A stretch of DNA of 64,000 nucleotides from Flavobacterium piscinae (GCF_004122145.1 NZ_SBKQ01000006.1:143780-207779); one strand, 5' to 3'; counted from the stretch's first letter, positions 1 to 8,430 are shown. Program-made: numbers and translations. Notes: generated by a model from the sequence alone, not told the origin.

Positions 1-14
1 GTAACTCATATAAG

Positions 15-46
15 AAAGACATTGAGTTTTGGCTTGATGTCTTTTT
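15..46 (+). terminator. Rho-independent terminator of an upstream gene
   Basis: The arms AAAGACAT (15-22) and ATGTCTTT (37-44) pair perfectly and the second arm runs into a T tract (41-46). It would end a plus-strand transcript whose gene lies before the window. Confidence 0.6.
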
Positions 47-55
47 TGATTTGTG

Positions 56-151
56 AAGGTTCTGAGGTACTTAGTAGCTAAGGCACTAAGGTTTAATAGT
101 GGATAATCAAAAACCTCAATACCTCAGAACCTTAGAAACTTAGAACCTGTA
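56..151. repeat. Inverted pair of five-unit octamer arrays
   Basis: Positions 56-95 read as five 8-bp units (AAGGTTCT, GAGGTACT, TAGTAGCT, AAGGCACT, AAGGTTTA). Positions 112-151 read as five units of the reverse-complement type (AACCTCAA, TACCTCAG, AACCTTAG, AAACTTAG, AACCTGTA). A 14-bp segment, 56-69, is the exact reverse complement of 120-133, so the leader can fold into a long hairpin. The second array ends 2 bp before the ATG at 154. Confidence 0.7.
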
Positions 152-153
152 GA

Positions 154-489
154 ATGAATGACTTAAGCGAACAACTAAAAAAACTCTTCCCCGACCATCA
201 ACCCTCCAACGAACCGGAACCAGTTGATGACTCGCCGCATGAATTATACGTTCAAAAAGAACCGATGATTTGTCAATACGAAAAACGAAAAGGCAAACCA
301 ACCACCATTATTTCAGGCTATGAAGGAACGGATGAGGATTTCAAAATCTTAGCCAAAGAAATAAAAAGTAAATTTGCTGTTGGTGGCAGTTTCAAAGACG
401 GAGAAATCATCATTCAAGGTGATTACCGTGATAAAATAATGCAATTTTTAAAAGATAAAGGATTTAAAACCAAACGTGTAGGAGGATGA
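154..489 (+). CDS. SUI1/eIF1-family translation initiation factor (YciH-like)
   Basis: The 111-residue protein has an acidic, probably disordered N-terminus (residues 1-35) followed by a SUI1 fold. Visible family features are the basic stretch KRKGKPTTIISGYEG, then KSKFAVGGSFKDGEIIIQGD, and a basic C-terminus. Bacterial YciH-type proteins resemble eIF1 and are thought to influence start-codon selection on the 30S subunit; that role is inferred here from the family. The length is normal. The leader consists of the octamer array that ends 2 bp before the ATG, with no Shine-Dalgarno sequence. Confidence 0.9.
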   Translation: MNDLSEQLKKLFPDHQPSNEPEPVDDSPHELYVQKEPMICQYEKRKGKPTTIISGYEGTDEDFKILAKEIKSKFAVGGSFKDGEIIIQGDYRDKIMQFLKDKGFKTKRVGG

Positions 490-522
490 TTTTTTGTTTC
501 AAGTTTAAAGTTATATTAAATT

Positions 523-562
523 TACCTTAGAACCTTAGTCCCTCAGCACCTTAGCACCTCAA
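523..562 (+). repeat. Five-unit octamer array before nucleoside phosphorylase
   Basis: Units are TACCTTAG, AACCTTAG, TCCCTCAG, CACCTTAG and CACCTCAA, the same unit type as at 112-151. The array ends 3 bp before the ATG at 566. A short run in the opposite sense precedes it (about 494-514, CAAGTTTAAAGTT). Confidence 0.65.
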
Positions 563-565
563 AAA

Positions 566-1432
566 ATGATACCATCATCCGAATTAATACTCAACCCCGA
601 CGGCAGTGTTTACCACATCAACCTATTGCCGGAACAAATTGCACACGATATTATTTTTGTGGGGGATCAAAATCGTGTAGAAAAAATCACCAAACATTTT
701 GATTCCATTGAATTTTCCACCCAAAAAAGAGAATTCAAAACGCAAACCGGAATGTACAAAGGCAAACGCATCACGGTCATGTCCACTGGAATAGGTCCTG
801 ACAACATTGATATTGTGATGAATGAATTGGATGCCTTAGTGAACATCGATTTAAAAACCAGAACCATTAAAGACAAATTAACATCGTTAAACATTGTTCG
901 CATTGGAACTTCCGGTTCGTTGCAAGCTGATATTCCGGTAGATAGTTTTGTGATGAGTGCTTACGGATTAGGATTAGACAACATGCTTCGCTCCTATTTG
1001 ATTGATTCCATTTCCGAAAAAAATATTGAAGAAGCCTTCATTAAACAAACGGATTGGGATTTACGAAAAGGGCGTCCGTATGTGATTAAAGGAAGTAACT
1101 CACTACTTAAAAAATTTGAAAGCAACGAGATTAAGAAAGGTTTCACCGGAACAGCAGGTGGATTTTATGGCCCACAAGGACGTGTTTTACGTTTGAATAT
1201 TCAAGATGCAGACCTAAATTCAAAAATGGATTCTTTTAAATACAACGGTATTCAAATGACCAATTTAGAAATGGAAACCGGAGCCATTTATGGTTTAGGA
1301 AAATTATTAGGACACGAATGTTTATCGTTGAATGCGATTATTGCCAATCGAGTCACCGGAACATTTAGTGAAGATCCATATAAAGCAGTGGATGCGTTGA
1401 TTGAATATTCGTTGGATAAATTGGCGGAGTAA
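566..1432 (+). CDS. Nucleoside phosphorylase (uridine/purine phosphorylase family)
   Basis: The 288-residue cytosolic protein belongs to the NP-I family that splits nucleosides with phosphate into base and pentose-1-phosphate. Near the N-terminus VGDQNRVEKI fits the phosphate-site motif, IGTSGSLQ (about 112-119) fits the central glycine motif, and NLEMETGAIYGLGKLLGHE near residue 230 carries the EMET ribose-binding motif. Uridine phosphorylase is the most likely specificity, but purine nucleoside phosphorylase cannot be excluded by eye. The gene follows the SUI1 gene after 76 bp that are mostly octamer repeat. Confidence 0.88.
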   Translation: MIPSSELILNPDGSVYHINLLPEQIAHDIIFVGDQNRVEKITKHFDSIEFSTQKREFKTQTGMYKGKRITVMSTGIGPDNIDIVMNELDALVNIDLKTRTIKDKLTSLNIVRIGTSGSLQADIPVDSFVMSAYGLGLDNMLRSYLIDSISEKNIEEAFIKQTDWDLRKGRPYVIKGSNSLLKKFESNEIKKGFTGTAGGFYGPQGRVLRLNIQDADLNSKMDSFKYNGIQMTNLEMETGAIYGLGKLLGHECLSLNAIIANRVTGTFSEDPYKAVDALIEYSLDKLAE

Positions 1433-1470
1433 TGTGACAATGAGTCTATTTGTAAATGTGTCAATTATTA
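1431..1470 (+). repeat. Five-unit octamer array, AATGTGTC type
   Basis: Units are AATGTGAC, AATGAGTC, TATTTGTA, AATGTGTC and AATTATTA. The array begins on the last two bases of the preceding TAA stop codon. The unit sequence differs from that of the arrays at 112-151 and 523-562 although period and copy number are the same. Confidence 0.5.
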
Positions 1471-1524
1471 CATAAACAAATATTTCAGAATTTTGTTAAT
1501 TATTTCAATTAGTTTTAAAAAAAT

Positions 1525-2052
1525 ATGAATTTAATCCTCGAAACCAATCGCCTACTCCTTCGACCTCTTGAACTTAGCGATGCCGAAGCCATGTTTGAAA
1601 TGGATAATAATCCTAACGTACATCGCTATTTGTGGCAAAGTCCTACTCAGGAAATTAGCGAAACCCTCAAGATTATTGAAATGGTGCAAAAACAATATGT
1701 GGACAATAAAATTGGGCGTTTTGCCACCATTTTGAAAGAAACCGGTGAATTCATTGGTTGGACAGGCATTAAATTTGTGAATGACCATGTAGAAAACGGC
1801 AATACTAATTTCTACGATTATGGTTATCGCTTAAATGAAAAATTTTGGAAAAAAGGCTATGCCACTGAAGCCTCTATTGCATGGCTGGATTATGGTTTTA
1901 ATCAAATGAACATCCAATCTATGCACGCTTACACACATGCTCAAAACGGAGCTTCTAACCATGTTTTACAAAAAGTGGGGTTTCAATTTATGGAAGATTA
2001 TCTGGATAAAGATGGCGTGATTTGGAAGTGGTGGCAACTTATAAACTCTTAA
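1525..2052 (+). CDS. GNAT-family N-acetyltransferase (RimJ/RimL type)
   Basis: The 175-residue protein opens with LETNRLLLRPLELSDAEAM, the typical start of RimJ/RimL-like acetyltransferases, and ends with KGYATEAS (acetyl-CoA loop region) and NGASNHVLQKVGF, the conserved late motif. It probably transfers an acetyl group from acetyl-CoA to a protein N-terminus or a small amine; the substrate cannot be read from the sequence. The stop codon overlaps the octamer array leading into the next gene 24 bp on. Confidence 0.85.
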   Translation: MNLILETNRLLLRPLELSDAEAMFEMDNNPNVHRYLWQSPTQEISETLKIIEMVQKQYVDNKIGRFATILKETGEFIGWTGIKFVNDHVENGNTNFYDYGYRLNEKFWKKGYATEASIAWLDYGFNQMNIQSMHAYTHAQNGASNHVLQKVGFQFMEDYLDKDGVIWKWWQLINS

Positions 2053-2074
2053 ACTTTTAACCTTTTAAACCAAA
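2043..2074 (+). repeat. Four-unit octamer array before the binding-protein-like gene
   Basis: Units AAACTCTT, AAACTTTT, AACCTTTT and AAACCAAA fill the space between the GNAT stop codon and the ATG at 2077. The first unit overlaps the end of the GNAT gene. Confidence 0.5.
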
Positions 2075-2076
2075 AA

Positions 2077-2928
2077 ATGAAAACCATCAAAATCGCAGGC
2101 GTATCCGAACATTTCAACTTACCTTGGCATTTGTGTCTTGAAAACGGTGAATTTGAAGAAGCCGGTATTGATTTACAATGGACCGACGTTCCCGAAGGAA
2201 CTGGAAAAATGTGCCAAATGCTTCGTAATGGCGAAACCGATATTGCGGTGATTCTTTCCGAAGGAATTGTGAAAGACATTACGGCCGGAAATCCTTCTAA
2301 AATTGTTCAAATTTATGTGGAAAGCCCTTTAATTTGGGGAATACATATGGATGCTAAATCCAAGTATCAAACGCTTTCAGACTTAGAAAACACTAAAGTA
2401 GCCATTAGCCGAATGGGGTCCGGTTCGCATTTAATGGCTATTGTCAATGCTCAAAATGAAGGTTGGAACACTACTAATTTGCAGTTTGAAATTGTCAACA
2501 CGATTGATGGTGCGGTGGAAGCTTTATCGAATGGAAAAGCCGATTATTTCATGTGGGAAAAGTTCATGACCAAACCTTTGGTTGATAACGGCACTTTTCG
2601 GAGAGTTGCAGACTGCCCTACTCCATGGCCATGTTTTGTGATTGCGGTTCGAAATGAAATGCTTGAAAAATATCCACAAACCATCACATTGATTTTAGAG
2701 ATCATCAATGCCACAACTGCTGAATTTAAAGATATTCCCAGTATCAATCGCACCTTAGCTGAGCGATACAACCAAAAAACAGAGGATATCAACCAATGGT
2801 TATCCCAAACCAAATGGTCGCAAAAAAATATCACTTCGGAAACGTTAAACAAAATTCAAAATCAGTTATTTGAGCTAAGTCTTATCGATAAAAAAAGTAC
2901 TTTTGCAGAAATCGTGCATTGCTTTTAG
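2077..2928 (+). CDS. Periplasmic-binding-protein-like (NMT1/THI5-like) protein without signal peptide
   Basis: The 283 residues fit a type II substrate-binding fold of the NMT1/THI5 kind: KIAGVSEHFNLPWHLCLENG at the start, GETDIAVILSEGIVKD near residue 50, then VAISRMGSGSHLMA and GKADYFMWEKFMTKPLV in the second lobe. Relatives bind thiamine precursors, sulfonates or nitrate for ABC importers. Here there is no signal peptide or lipobox and no permease or ATPase gene nearby, so a cytosolic ligand-binding or enzymatic role is as likely as transport. The start follows the octamer array directly. Confidence 0.75.
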   Translation: MKTIKIAGVSEHFNLPWHLCLENGEFEEAGIDLQWTDVPEGTGKMCQMLRNGETDIAVILSEGIVKDITAGNPSKIVQIYVESPLIWGIHMDAKSKYQTLSDLENTKVAISRMGSGSHLMAIVNAQNEGWNTTNLQFEIVNTIDGAVEALSNGKADYFMWEKFMTKPLVDNGTFRRVADCPTPWPCFVIAVRNEMLEKYPQTITLILEIINATTAEFKDIPSINRTLAERYNQKTEDINQWLSQTKWSQKNITSETLNKIQNQLFELSLIDKKSTFAEIVHCF

Positions 2929-2949
2929 TATTTTGCCGTTTCTATGTAA

Positions 2950-3882
2950 ATGAATCTATTCGGAACACTTAAGTACCAAGAATTAAAAACGAAATTTCAA
3001 GTTAAAAGACCTTGGGATGATGTGATTATTTTTGTCTTAAACGTACTGATTGCCATTCCAATTTTTATCATCATTCATCAAAATTTAAAAGATCCGGATT
3101 GGTTTTTTAATATTGATAGAATTCTAATCGGGATTATTCTTTTAATTTTGATTCAACTCATCTTACGACTCATTCGAACCATCTTAATTCTGGGTATTGT
3201 CACCTATTTGATTATTTTAATTTATGGTACCGTTTTCAGCGGATATGGATTTGAATCTGTTTTTCAGGATTATGGTTATATGATTTATTCGATGACAGAA
3301 AATCCGAATCCGCAAGACATTGTTATTTCAAAACTACTGCCATTTCCAAACAAAAATCAGATTGTCAACGCCATAGAATATAATCACCCAAAAGTAAGAA
3401 ATTTTGCTTTGACTGCAACTACTTTACATTTTAAAGATATAAAAGGTCAACACGAACATCGAAAAATGATACAGTGTTTTGCAGTATTTAAAGAAATCCG
3501 AAACCGTTGGAACTATGTAAACGACCCCAAAGGACAGGAATATATTGCTCATGCTACAGAAAGTTTAATTCATTTTTCGGGTGATTGCGATGATCATGCA
3601 ATTTTGATGGCCGCCTGTATCCGTGCGGTTGGTGGTACACCACGACTCATTCACACGGGAGGTCATATTTATCCCGAAATGTTAGTGGGACAAAAAAGTG
3701 AATTAGAAGCAGCAGTATATCTCATCAAAGAAGTACTGTTCATTACCGAAAGTAAAAACAAAGAAATTCACTACCACATTGATGAGCGGGGTCAAATTTG
3801 GCTCAATTTAGATTACACGGCTCGTTATCCCGGTGGGCCGTTTATGTCGGAAGAAATTTTAGGTGCTTTAACGCTCAACTAA
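2950..3882 (+). CDS. Transglutaminase-like cysteine protease/peptidase fold membrane protein
   Basis: The 310-residue protein has two hydrophobic stretches (about residues 26-43 and 57-98) anchoring it in the membrane, then a soluble transglutaminase-like domain. The expected triad is visible: Cys213 in GDCDDHA, His239 in TGGHIYPEM and Asp288 in WLNLDYTARYPGG. Such domains usually act as peptidases or amide-modifying enzymes. The substrate is unknown. It starts 21 bp after the previous stop and may be cotranscribed with it. Confidence 0.8.
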   Translation: MNLFGTLKYQELKTKFQVKRPWDDVIIFVLNVLIAIPIFIIIHQNLKDPDWFFNIDRILIGIILLILIQLILRLIRTILILGIVTYLIILIYGTVFSGYGFESVFQDYGYMIYSMTENPNPQDIVISKLLPFPNKNQIVNAIEYNHPKVRNFALTATTLHFKDIKGQHEHRKMIQCFAVFKEIRNRWNYVNDPKGQEYIAHATESLIHFSGDCDDHAILMAACIRAVGGTPRLIHTGGHIYPEMLVGQKSELEAAVYLIKEVLFITESKNKEIHYHIDERGQIWLNLDYTARYPGGPFMSEEILGALTLN

Positions 3883-3932
3883 ATGTTTTAAGAGATTTTG
3901 GTTATTTTTTTTCTTTCCTACCAAGCTTTTCA

Positions 3933-3940
3933 TATATTTA
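3933..3940 (+). promoter_or_regulatory. Probable -7 box (TATATTTA)
   Basis: One mismatch to the Bacteroidota -7 consensus TAnnTTTG, 19 bp before the ATG at 3960. It favours the start at 3960 over in-frame start codons further upstream. Confidence 0.4.
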
Positions 3941-3959
3941 CATCATTAAACCCCAAAAA

Positions 3960-4529
3960 ATGAAAAAATATATTTTTATCTTTTTAGTTTTCACACAGGT
4001 TTCATTTGCACAGGAAAATAATACGTTTAACTTGGGTAAAAATGAAATAAAGTTTGATGTTGTTTCTATCGTTGCTTTAGGAAAAATTCATGTGAGTTAT
4101 GAACGTTTTCTCGGTGATGATTTTTCAATTGGAATCAGTGGTAATTTTAACCAAAGCAAGTCTAGAGAAGAAGATTTTGAGAGAGGCAAAAACAGAACGC
4201 TAGAAGAATATCAAATCATTCCATTTGTTCGTTATTCCTTATCTAAAAGTCAGATTCGCTATTATTTTGTAGAAGTTTTTGTTTCTGCCAATCAAGGTAA
4301 GTACCGCGAATTAGAACGATTATTAGATCAAAATAACAACGGTTATTATGAAGCTGTTCAAAAAGATTACTCCGATTATGCCATTGGAGCTGCTGTTGGA
4401 CACAAATTTTACATTAAAGAAAAATTAGGTATAGACATTTTTGTAGGAATGGGAAAAAACTTGTTCAGCAATGGTGAAAGTCCAGATATCATTCCACGGG
4501 TTGGTGTTAATATTGGGTATCGATTTTAA
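3960..4529 (+). CDS. Small outer-membrane beta-barrel-like protein
   Basis: Read from the ATG at 3960 the protein has 189 residues and a clean signal peptide (MKKYIFIFLVFTQVSFAQ). The reading frame is open further upstream, but that would bury the signal peptide. The mature part alternates polar and hydrophobic residues and ends in VNIGYRF with a terminal Phe, as in outer-membrane barrels inserted by BamA. I do not recognise a specific family. The last codon lies 10 bp before the next ATG, so the two genes are probably cotranscribed. Confidence 0.7.
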   Translation: MKKYIFIFLVFTQVSFAQENNTFNLGKNEIKFDVVSIVALGKIHVSYERFLGDDFSIGISGNFNQSKSREEDFERGKNRTLEEYQIIPFVRYSLSKSQIRYYFVEVFVSANQGKYRELERLLDQNNNGYYEAVQKDYSDYAIGAAVGHKFYIKEKLGIDIFVGMGKNLFSNGESPDIIPRVGVNIGYRF

Positions 4530-4539
4530 TAAATTTACT

Positions 4540-5115
4540 ATGAAAACATTACAATATACTTTACTTTTTGTTTTATTAACTCTTTCTATTTCTTGTAGCA
4601 AAGAAGATGAAGAGTTTTATAATGCGGTTTACACCACCATTCCGGGCTTAGTTACGATTGAAGTTCAACCCAGTTTTGAAGTGAATGACGTTCTATGGTT
4701 GAATACTGATACTTTTTCAAGGTATTTAGCTGAACCAAATCAAACAACTCCTTTGGATGTTTACAGAACAACTAATTCAGAAACCTTTAGTTTTTTATAT
4801 CGATTAGAAAAACAAGTTAACGGTGAATGGGAAAATGTTGCAATCGGTAGTAATTTTATTGAAAATAAAGGTGAAATGAGCATTGGCAATTATGTTACAG
4901 GAGTTGCTTTTTACAATGATGTAACAGAAGCTTATGAATACAGAGGCGGAATCGTATTAACGGAATCGGGACAATATCGAATTGCTTTTTTTAGTGGATT
5001 TAACGGTACTAATTTTGATATCATTTCAGAAAGTGCCAACCGTTCCACATTTTTAACCATTGCCACAACTGCAATAAATGCCCCTAACGGATTTTACACT
5101 TTTACAGTCAATTAG
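4540..5115 (+). CDS. Hypothetical lipoprotein
   Basis: The start at 4540 gives 191 residues beginning with a lipoprotein signal (FVLLTLSISC, lipobox LSISC with Cys about residue 20). The mature protein is beta-rich and has no motif I recognise. It probably sits in the outer membrane together with the barrel-like product of the gene 10 bp upstream. Its TAG stop overlaps the TAA stop of the convergent corA gene in the four bases 5112-5115. Confidence 0.7.
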   Translation: MKTLQYTLLFVLLTLSISCSKEDEEFYNAVYTTIPGLVTIEVQPSFEVNDVLWLNTDTFSRYLAEPNQTTPLDVYRTTNSETFSFLYRLEKQVNGEWENVAIGSNFIENKGEMSIGNYVTGVAFYNDVTEAYEYRGGIVLTESGQYRIAFFSGFNGTNFDIISESANRSTFLTIATTAINAPNGFYTFTVN

Positions 5116-6185
5116 AACCACTTTTTGCGTTTAAAATAATAGATCATACCCAGTACCAGGAAAAACATAACTCCCAATGTGATGAAATAGCCATTGGGAG
5201 CTTTTAATTCCGGCATGTTTTCAAAATTCATTCCATAAACCCCAACAATAAATGTAAGCGGAATAAACACAACTGACACAATTGTTAGCGTTTTCATGAT
5301 TTCATTCATCCGATGACTTTGTGCAGAAAAATAAAAACTGGAAGCACTTTCTAAGGAATTAATATCATAATCGATTTGATCTAAAAGTTCTAAACTTTTT
5401 TGATGCAGTCGGGAAAAAAAGCTATAAGTAGTTTTTTCAATACCATTAAAATCATCATCATCCTGCATCGATTTTAAATTAAACAGTGAATCTCTCAATG
5501 GTATAATCGATCGTTTCAAATAGTTTAAATCTTCACTGCATTTTTCAATTCTAACCAAAACATCTTGACTTTCGTTTACTTTTGCCTCTATTTGAAGTTG
5601 TTCTATGATATCTTCATATTTTTCTATAGTGATGTAGAAATTTTCCATGACAGCATCTAACATCAAATACAACAAAAAATCATTTCGTCTTTTGCAGACT
5701 AAACCGGTATTGGTTTTTATTCTTTCGCGAATGTGTGTGAAAAAATCTCCTCTTTTTTCCTGAAAGGAAATCAATAAATTATCTTTTAAAAGAAAACTGA
5801 TTTGTTCAACTCTTACATTGGTATCTTTTTCCGGTAAAATGGATTTAATACTGAAAAACAAAGCATTTTCCAACTCTTCCATTCGGGTACGTTTGGCCAC
5901 ATTTAAAATATCACCGGCGATATAACCGTCAACACCGATGGTTTCGACTATTCGTTTAATGAGTTCACCATCATGCAAACCATGCACATTGAGCCATTTT
6001 ACATCTTGAGAAGTCAATAACTCATCAATTTCAACTTTATCTAAATGAAGGTTTTTTGTTTCAGTATAAGATTCTGAATTATACAAAAACAATTGCATCT
6101 CTATCGGTTGATTAATGTGTTGTCCGGTATATTCAAAATGATTGGGTTGAACCTTTCTTCCTTTTTTATATTTTAATCGTTTCAC
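5112..6185 (-). CDS. corA: CorA-family magnesium/cobalt transport protein
   Basis: The 357-residue protein has a long acidic cytoplasmic domain rich in helices, then two C-terminal membrane segments (about 297-317 and 332-352). Between them stands the signature YGMNFENMP (GMN at about 318-320) that forms the Mg2+ selectivity loop, and the chain ends in KRKKWF. CorA pentamers move Mg2+ (and Co2+) across the inner membrane. The start codon is GTG at 6183-6185; no closer ATG keeps the domain. A -7-like box (TAATTTTA on the minus strand, 6198-6205) lies just upstream. Confidence 0.93.
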   Translation of the reverse strand: MKRLKYKKGRKVQPNHFEYTGQHINQPIEMQLFLYNSESYTETKNLHLDKVEIDELLTSQDVKWLNVHGLHDGELIKRIVETIGVDGYIAGDILNVAKRTRMEELENALFFSIKSILPEKDTNVRVEQISFLLKDNLLISFQEKRGDFFTHIRERIKTNTGLVCKRRNDFLLYLMLDAVMENFYITIEKYEDIIEQLQIEAKVNESQDVLVRIEKCSEDLNYLKRSIIPLRDSLFNLKSMQDDDDFNGIEKTTYSFFSRLHQKSLELLDQIDYDINSLESASSFYFSAQSHRMNEIMKTLTIVSVVFIPLTFIVGVYGMNFENMPELKAPNGYFITLGVMFFLVLGMIYYFKRKKWF

Positions 6186-6253
6186 GGTTATATTTTTTAT
6201 AAAATTAAGGGATTTAATTTTTTCATTCTATTTTTACAGAAAATATTTTATTC

Positions 6254-7489
6254 ATGCAAACACTCATCATCAATATCAAGGAGCTTATTCAAATCAGAGA
6301 AATTGGAATTCAGAAAGTTTCCGGAAAAGAAATGGCAAATTTACCCTTATTGAAAAATGCTTTTTTATTGATTGAAAATAATTTGATTACTGATTTTGGT
6401 TTAATGGATAATTGCCCTACACTACCCGATGCAAAAATTATAGATGCCACCGGGAAAGTGGTTTTACCCTCTTGGTGCGACAGTCATACTCACTTGGTCT
6501 ATGCCGGAAATCGGGTGCAGGAATTTGTAGACCGAATTAATGGATTGAGTTATGAAGAAATTGCCAATCGCGGAGGTGGAATTTTAAATTCAGCTCAAAA
6601 GCTCAATGAAACGGAGGAAGATGAAATTTACAAACAATCGGAAGTGCGTTTAAAAGAAGTAATGCAATTAGGCACCGGAGCCATCGAAATCAAATCGGGA
6701 TATGGATTAACTATAGCAGGTGAACTTAAAATGCTTCGTGTAATCAGACGTTTGGCAGAAAATTATCCCATTAAAATCAAAGCTACTTTTTTGGGAGCTC
6801 ATGCTTTTCCAAAAGAATTTAAAGCGAATCATTCCGGTTATATCGATTTGATTATCCATGAAATGTTGCCGAAGATTGCGAAAGAAAACCTAGCCGATTA
6901 CATTGATGCCTTTTTAGAAACCGGCTATTTTTCTGTTGAAGAAACCGAACGCATCATGGAAGCCGGAAAAAAATACGGTTTGCAAGCAAAAATTCATGTC
7001 AATCAATTCACAGCCATCAATGGCATTGCTGCTTGTGTGAAGCACAAGGCGTTAACGGTTGACCACTTAGAAATTGTAACCGACGAAGACATTGAAGTCC
7101 TAAAAAAATCGGAAACCATGCCGGTTGCTTTACCTTCATGTAGCTATTTTATCAGTATTCCTTACACACCGGCTCGAAAAATGATGGAAGCCGGTTTACC
7201 ATTAGCGTTAGCAACCGATTATAATCCGGGAACAACACCGTCAGGAAATATGAATTTTGTAGTAGCCACCGCTTGTATCAAAATGAAAATGACTCCGGAA
7301 GAAGCCATTAATGCTGCAACGATAAATGGTGCGTATGCAATGGGAATTTCAGATTCACACGGAAGTATTACCAAAGGTAAAAAAGCCAATATAATCATTA
7401 CAAAACCCATTCATTCCTTCTATCAATTACCTTATGAGTTTGGAAGTAATTTGATTGAAAGTGTGATTATTGAGGGAAAAGTTATTTAA
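6254..7489 (+). CDS. hutI: Imidazolonepropionase
   Basis: This amidohydrolase (411 residues) hydrolyses 4-imidazolone-5-propanoate to N-formimidoyl-L-glutamate, the third step of histidine degradation. The metal motif CDSHTHLVYAGNR puts His78 and His80 at the metal site, and KIHVNQF, DHLEIVTDED and ATDYNPGTTPSGN supply the later ligand and substrate positions typical of HutI. Length is normal. hutG lies 1 kb downstream, separated by an inverted coiled-coil gene; hutH and hutU are not in this window. A strong hairpin terminator follows at once. Confidence 0.95.
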   Translation: MQTLIINIKELIQIREIGIQKVSGKEMANLPLLKNAFLLIENNLITDFGLMDNCPTLPDAKIIDATGKVVLPSWCDSHTHLVYAGNRVQEFVDRINGLSYEEIANRGGGILNSAQKLNETEEDEIYKQSEVRLKEVMQLGTGAIEIKSGYGLTIAGELKMLRVIRRLAENYPIKIKATFLGAHAFPKEFKANHSGYIDLIIHEMLPKIAKENLADYIDAFLETGYFSVEETERIMEAGKKYGLQAKIHVNQFTAINGIAACVKHKALTVDHLEIVTDEDIEVLKKSETMPVALPSCSYFISIPYTPARKMMEAGLPLALATDYNPGTTPSGNMNFVVATACIKMKMTPEEAINAATINGAYAMGISDSHGSITKGKKANIIITKPIHSFYQLPYEFGSNLIESVIIEGKVI

Positions 7490-7493
7490 TAAA

Positions 7494-7522
7494 AAAAGGA
7501 GCAACATTACATTGCTCCTTTT
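7494..7522. terminator. Bidirectional terminator between hutI and the coiled-coil gene
   Basis: Arms AAAAGGAGCAA (7494-7504) and TTGCTCCTTTT (7512-7522) pair over 11 bp with a 7-nt loop and are flanked by A and T tracts, so both converging transcripts can end here. Confidence 0.85.
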
Positions 7523-7542
7523 ATCTTCTATTAAAATTATTC

Positions 7543-8430
7543 TTATTTCAATGTGAAACTTGTTTTTCCAACCAATTCACCTTTATCGAAAATGTTTACG
7601 AAGTAAGTCCCTTTTTCAAAGTTTTCACCTGGAAGGTTTTCTGAAACATTTACGGTATTGTTTTCATATTGAACGGTTGTAATAAAACTATAGGTCAAGG
7701 ATTGGTCACCAAATTCAATTAGTTTTTTCTCGCCTAAAACATTGTTTTTACTGTCAATTACTTGAATATAATACGATTTATCACCTGATTTAGCCACTTT
7801 ATTTTCAGCAATGGTAAAACTTACTTTCAAAATATCAGCACGTCGAGCACGTTCTGTAGCTACTTCTTTACCGGAACTTTTTACTTTATAAGCTCCCGTT
7901 TTTAAGTTTAAGATGGATAATTTAGAAGCTTTTTCAACGGTTTTAGATAATTCTTCATTTTGACCGGTCAATACTTGATTGTATTGTTGAGCTTCCACTA
8001 AAATTGTTTTAGTGCTGTCAATTTCAGTAGTTAAATCCTGATTCATTTTTTTCAAAGATTCATTTTCTTGAATCAAATCATTCATTTTTGACTGTAAATT
8101 AGCAATTTGTTTTTTATAGCTGGCTAATATTCCAGCGTCAACTTTAGCTTTTTTCAATTCTTCCATTAACTTTACCACTTTGTCGCGTTCTGCAATTAAT
8201 TCTTCAGACATCGATGTGTTTTCTGCAATGGCTGCATCGTAGGTAGTTTTCAACTGAGCCAAATCAGCTAAAGCTGTTTCTTTTTCAACAGTAACAGAAG
8301 ATAATTCTGTTTCTACTTTTTTAGCATCAGAACTCATTTTAAACATATAGCCCAAGCTGGCTAAGAGCAAAAGTGACAATACGAGTATTATCGCCTTTAG
8401 TTTTGAATTGTTGTTGTTTTGGTTTTCCAT
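7543..8430 (-). CDS. Membrane-anchored coiled-coil protein of unknown function
   Basis: The 295-residue protein begins with a short polar segment and one membrane helix (about residues 12-28, AIILVLSLLLLASLGYMF). A long coiled coil follows (about 35-175, rich in Glu, Lys, Leu and Gln), and then a beta-rich C-terminal domain (about 180-295). The topology suggests a periplasmic rod carrying a small globular head. Similar proteins occur in Flavobacteriaceae without known function. A promoter of Bacteroidota type lies at 8448-8481. Confidence 0.75.
   Translation of the reverse strand: MENQNNNNSKLKAIILVLSLLLLASLGYMFKMSSDAKKVETELSSVTVEKETALADLAQLKTTYDAAIAENTSMSEELIAERDKVVKLMEELKKAKVDAGILASYKKQIANLQSKMNDLIQENESLKKMNQDLTTEIDSTKTILVEAQQYNQVLTGQNEELSKTVEKASKLSILNLKTGAYKVKSSGKEVATERARRADILKVSFTIAENKVAKSGDKSYYIQVIDSKNNVLGEKKLIEFGDQSLTYSFITTVQYENNTVNVSENLPGENFEKGTYFVNIFDKGELVGKTSFTLK

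Noticed and set aside
3798..3959. Upstream extension of the barrel-like gene
   Set aside because: It overlaps the transglutaminase-like gene, hides the signal peptide and contains the -7-like box at 3933.
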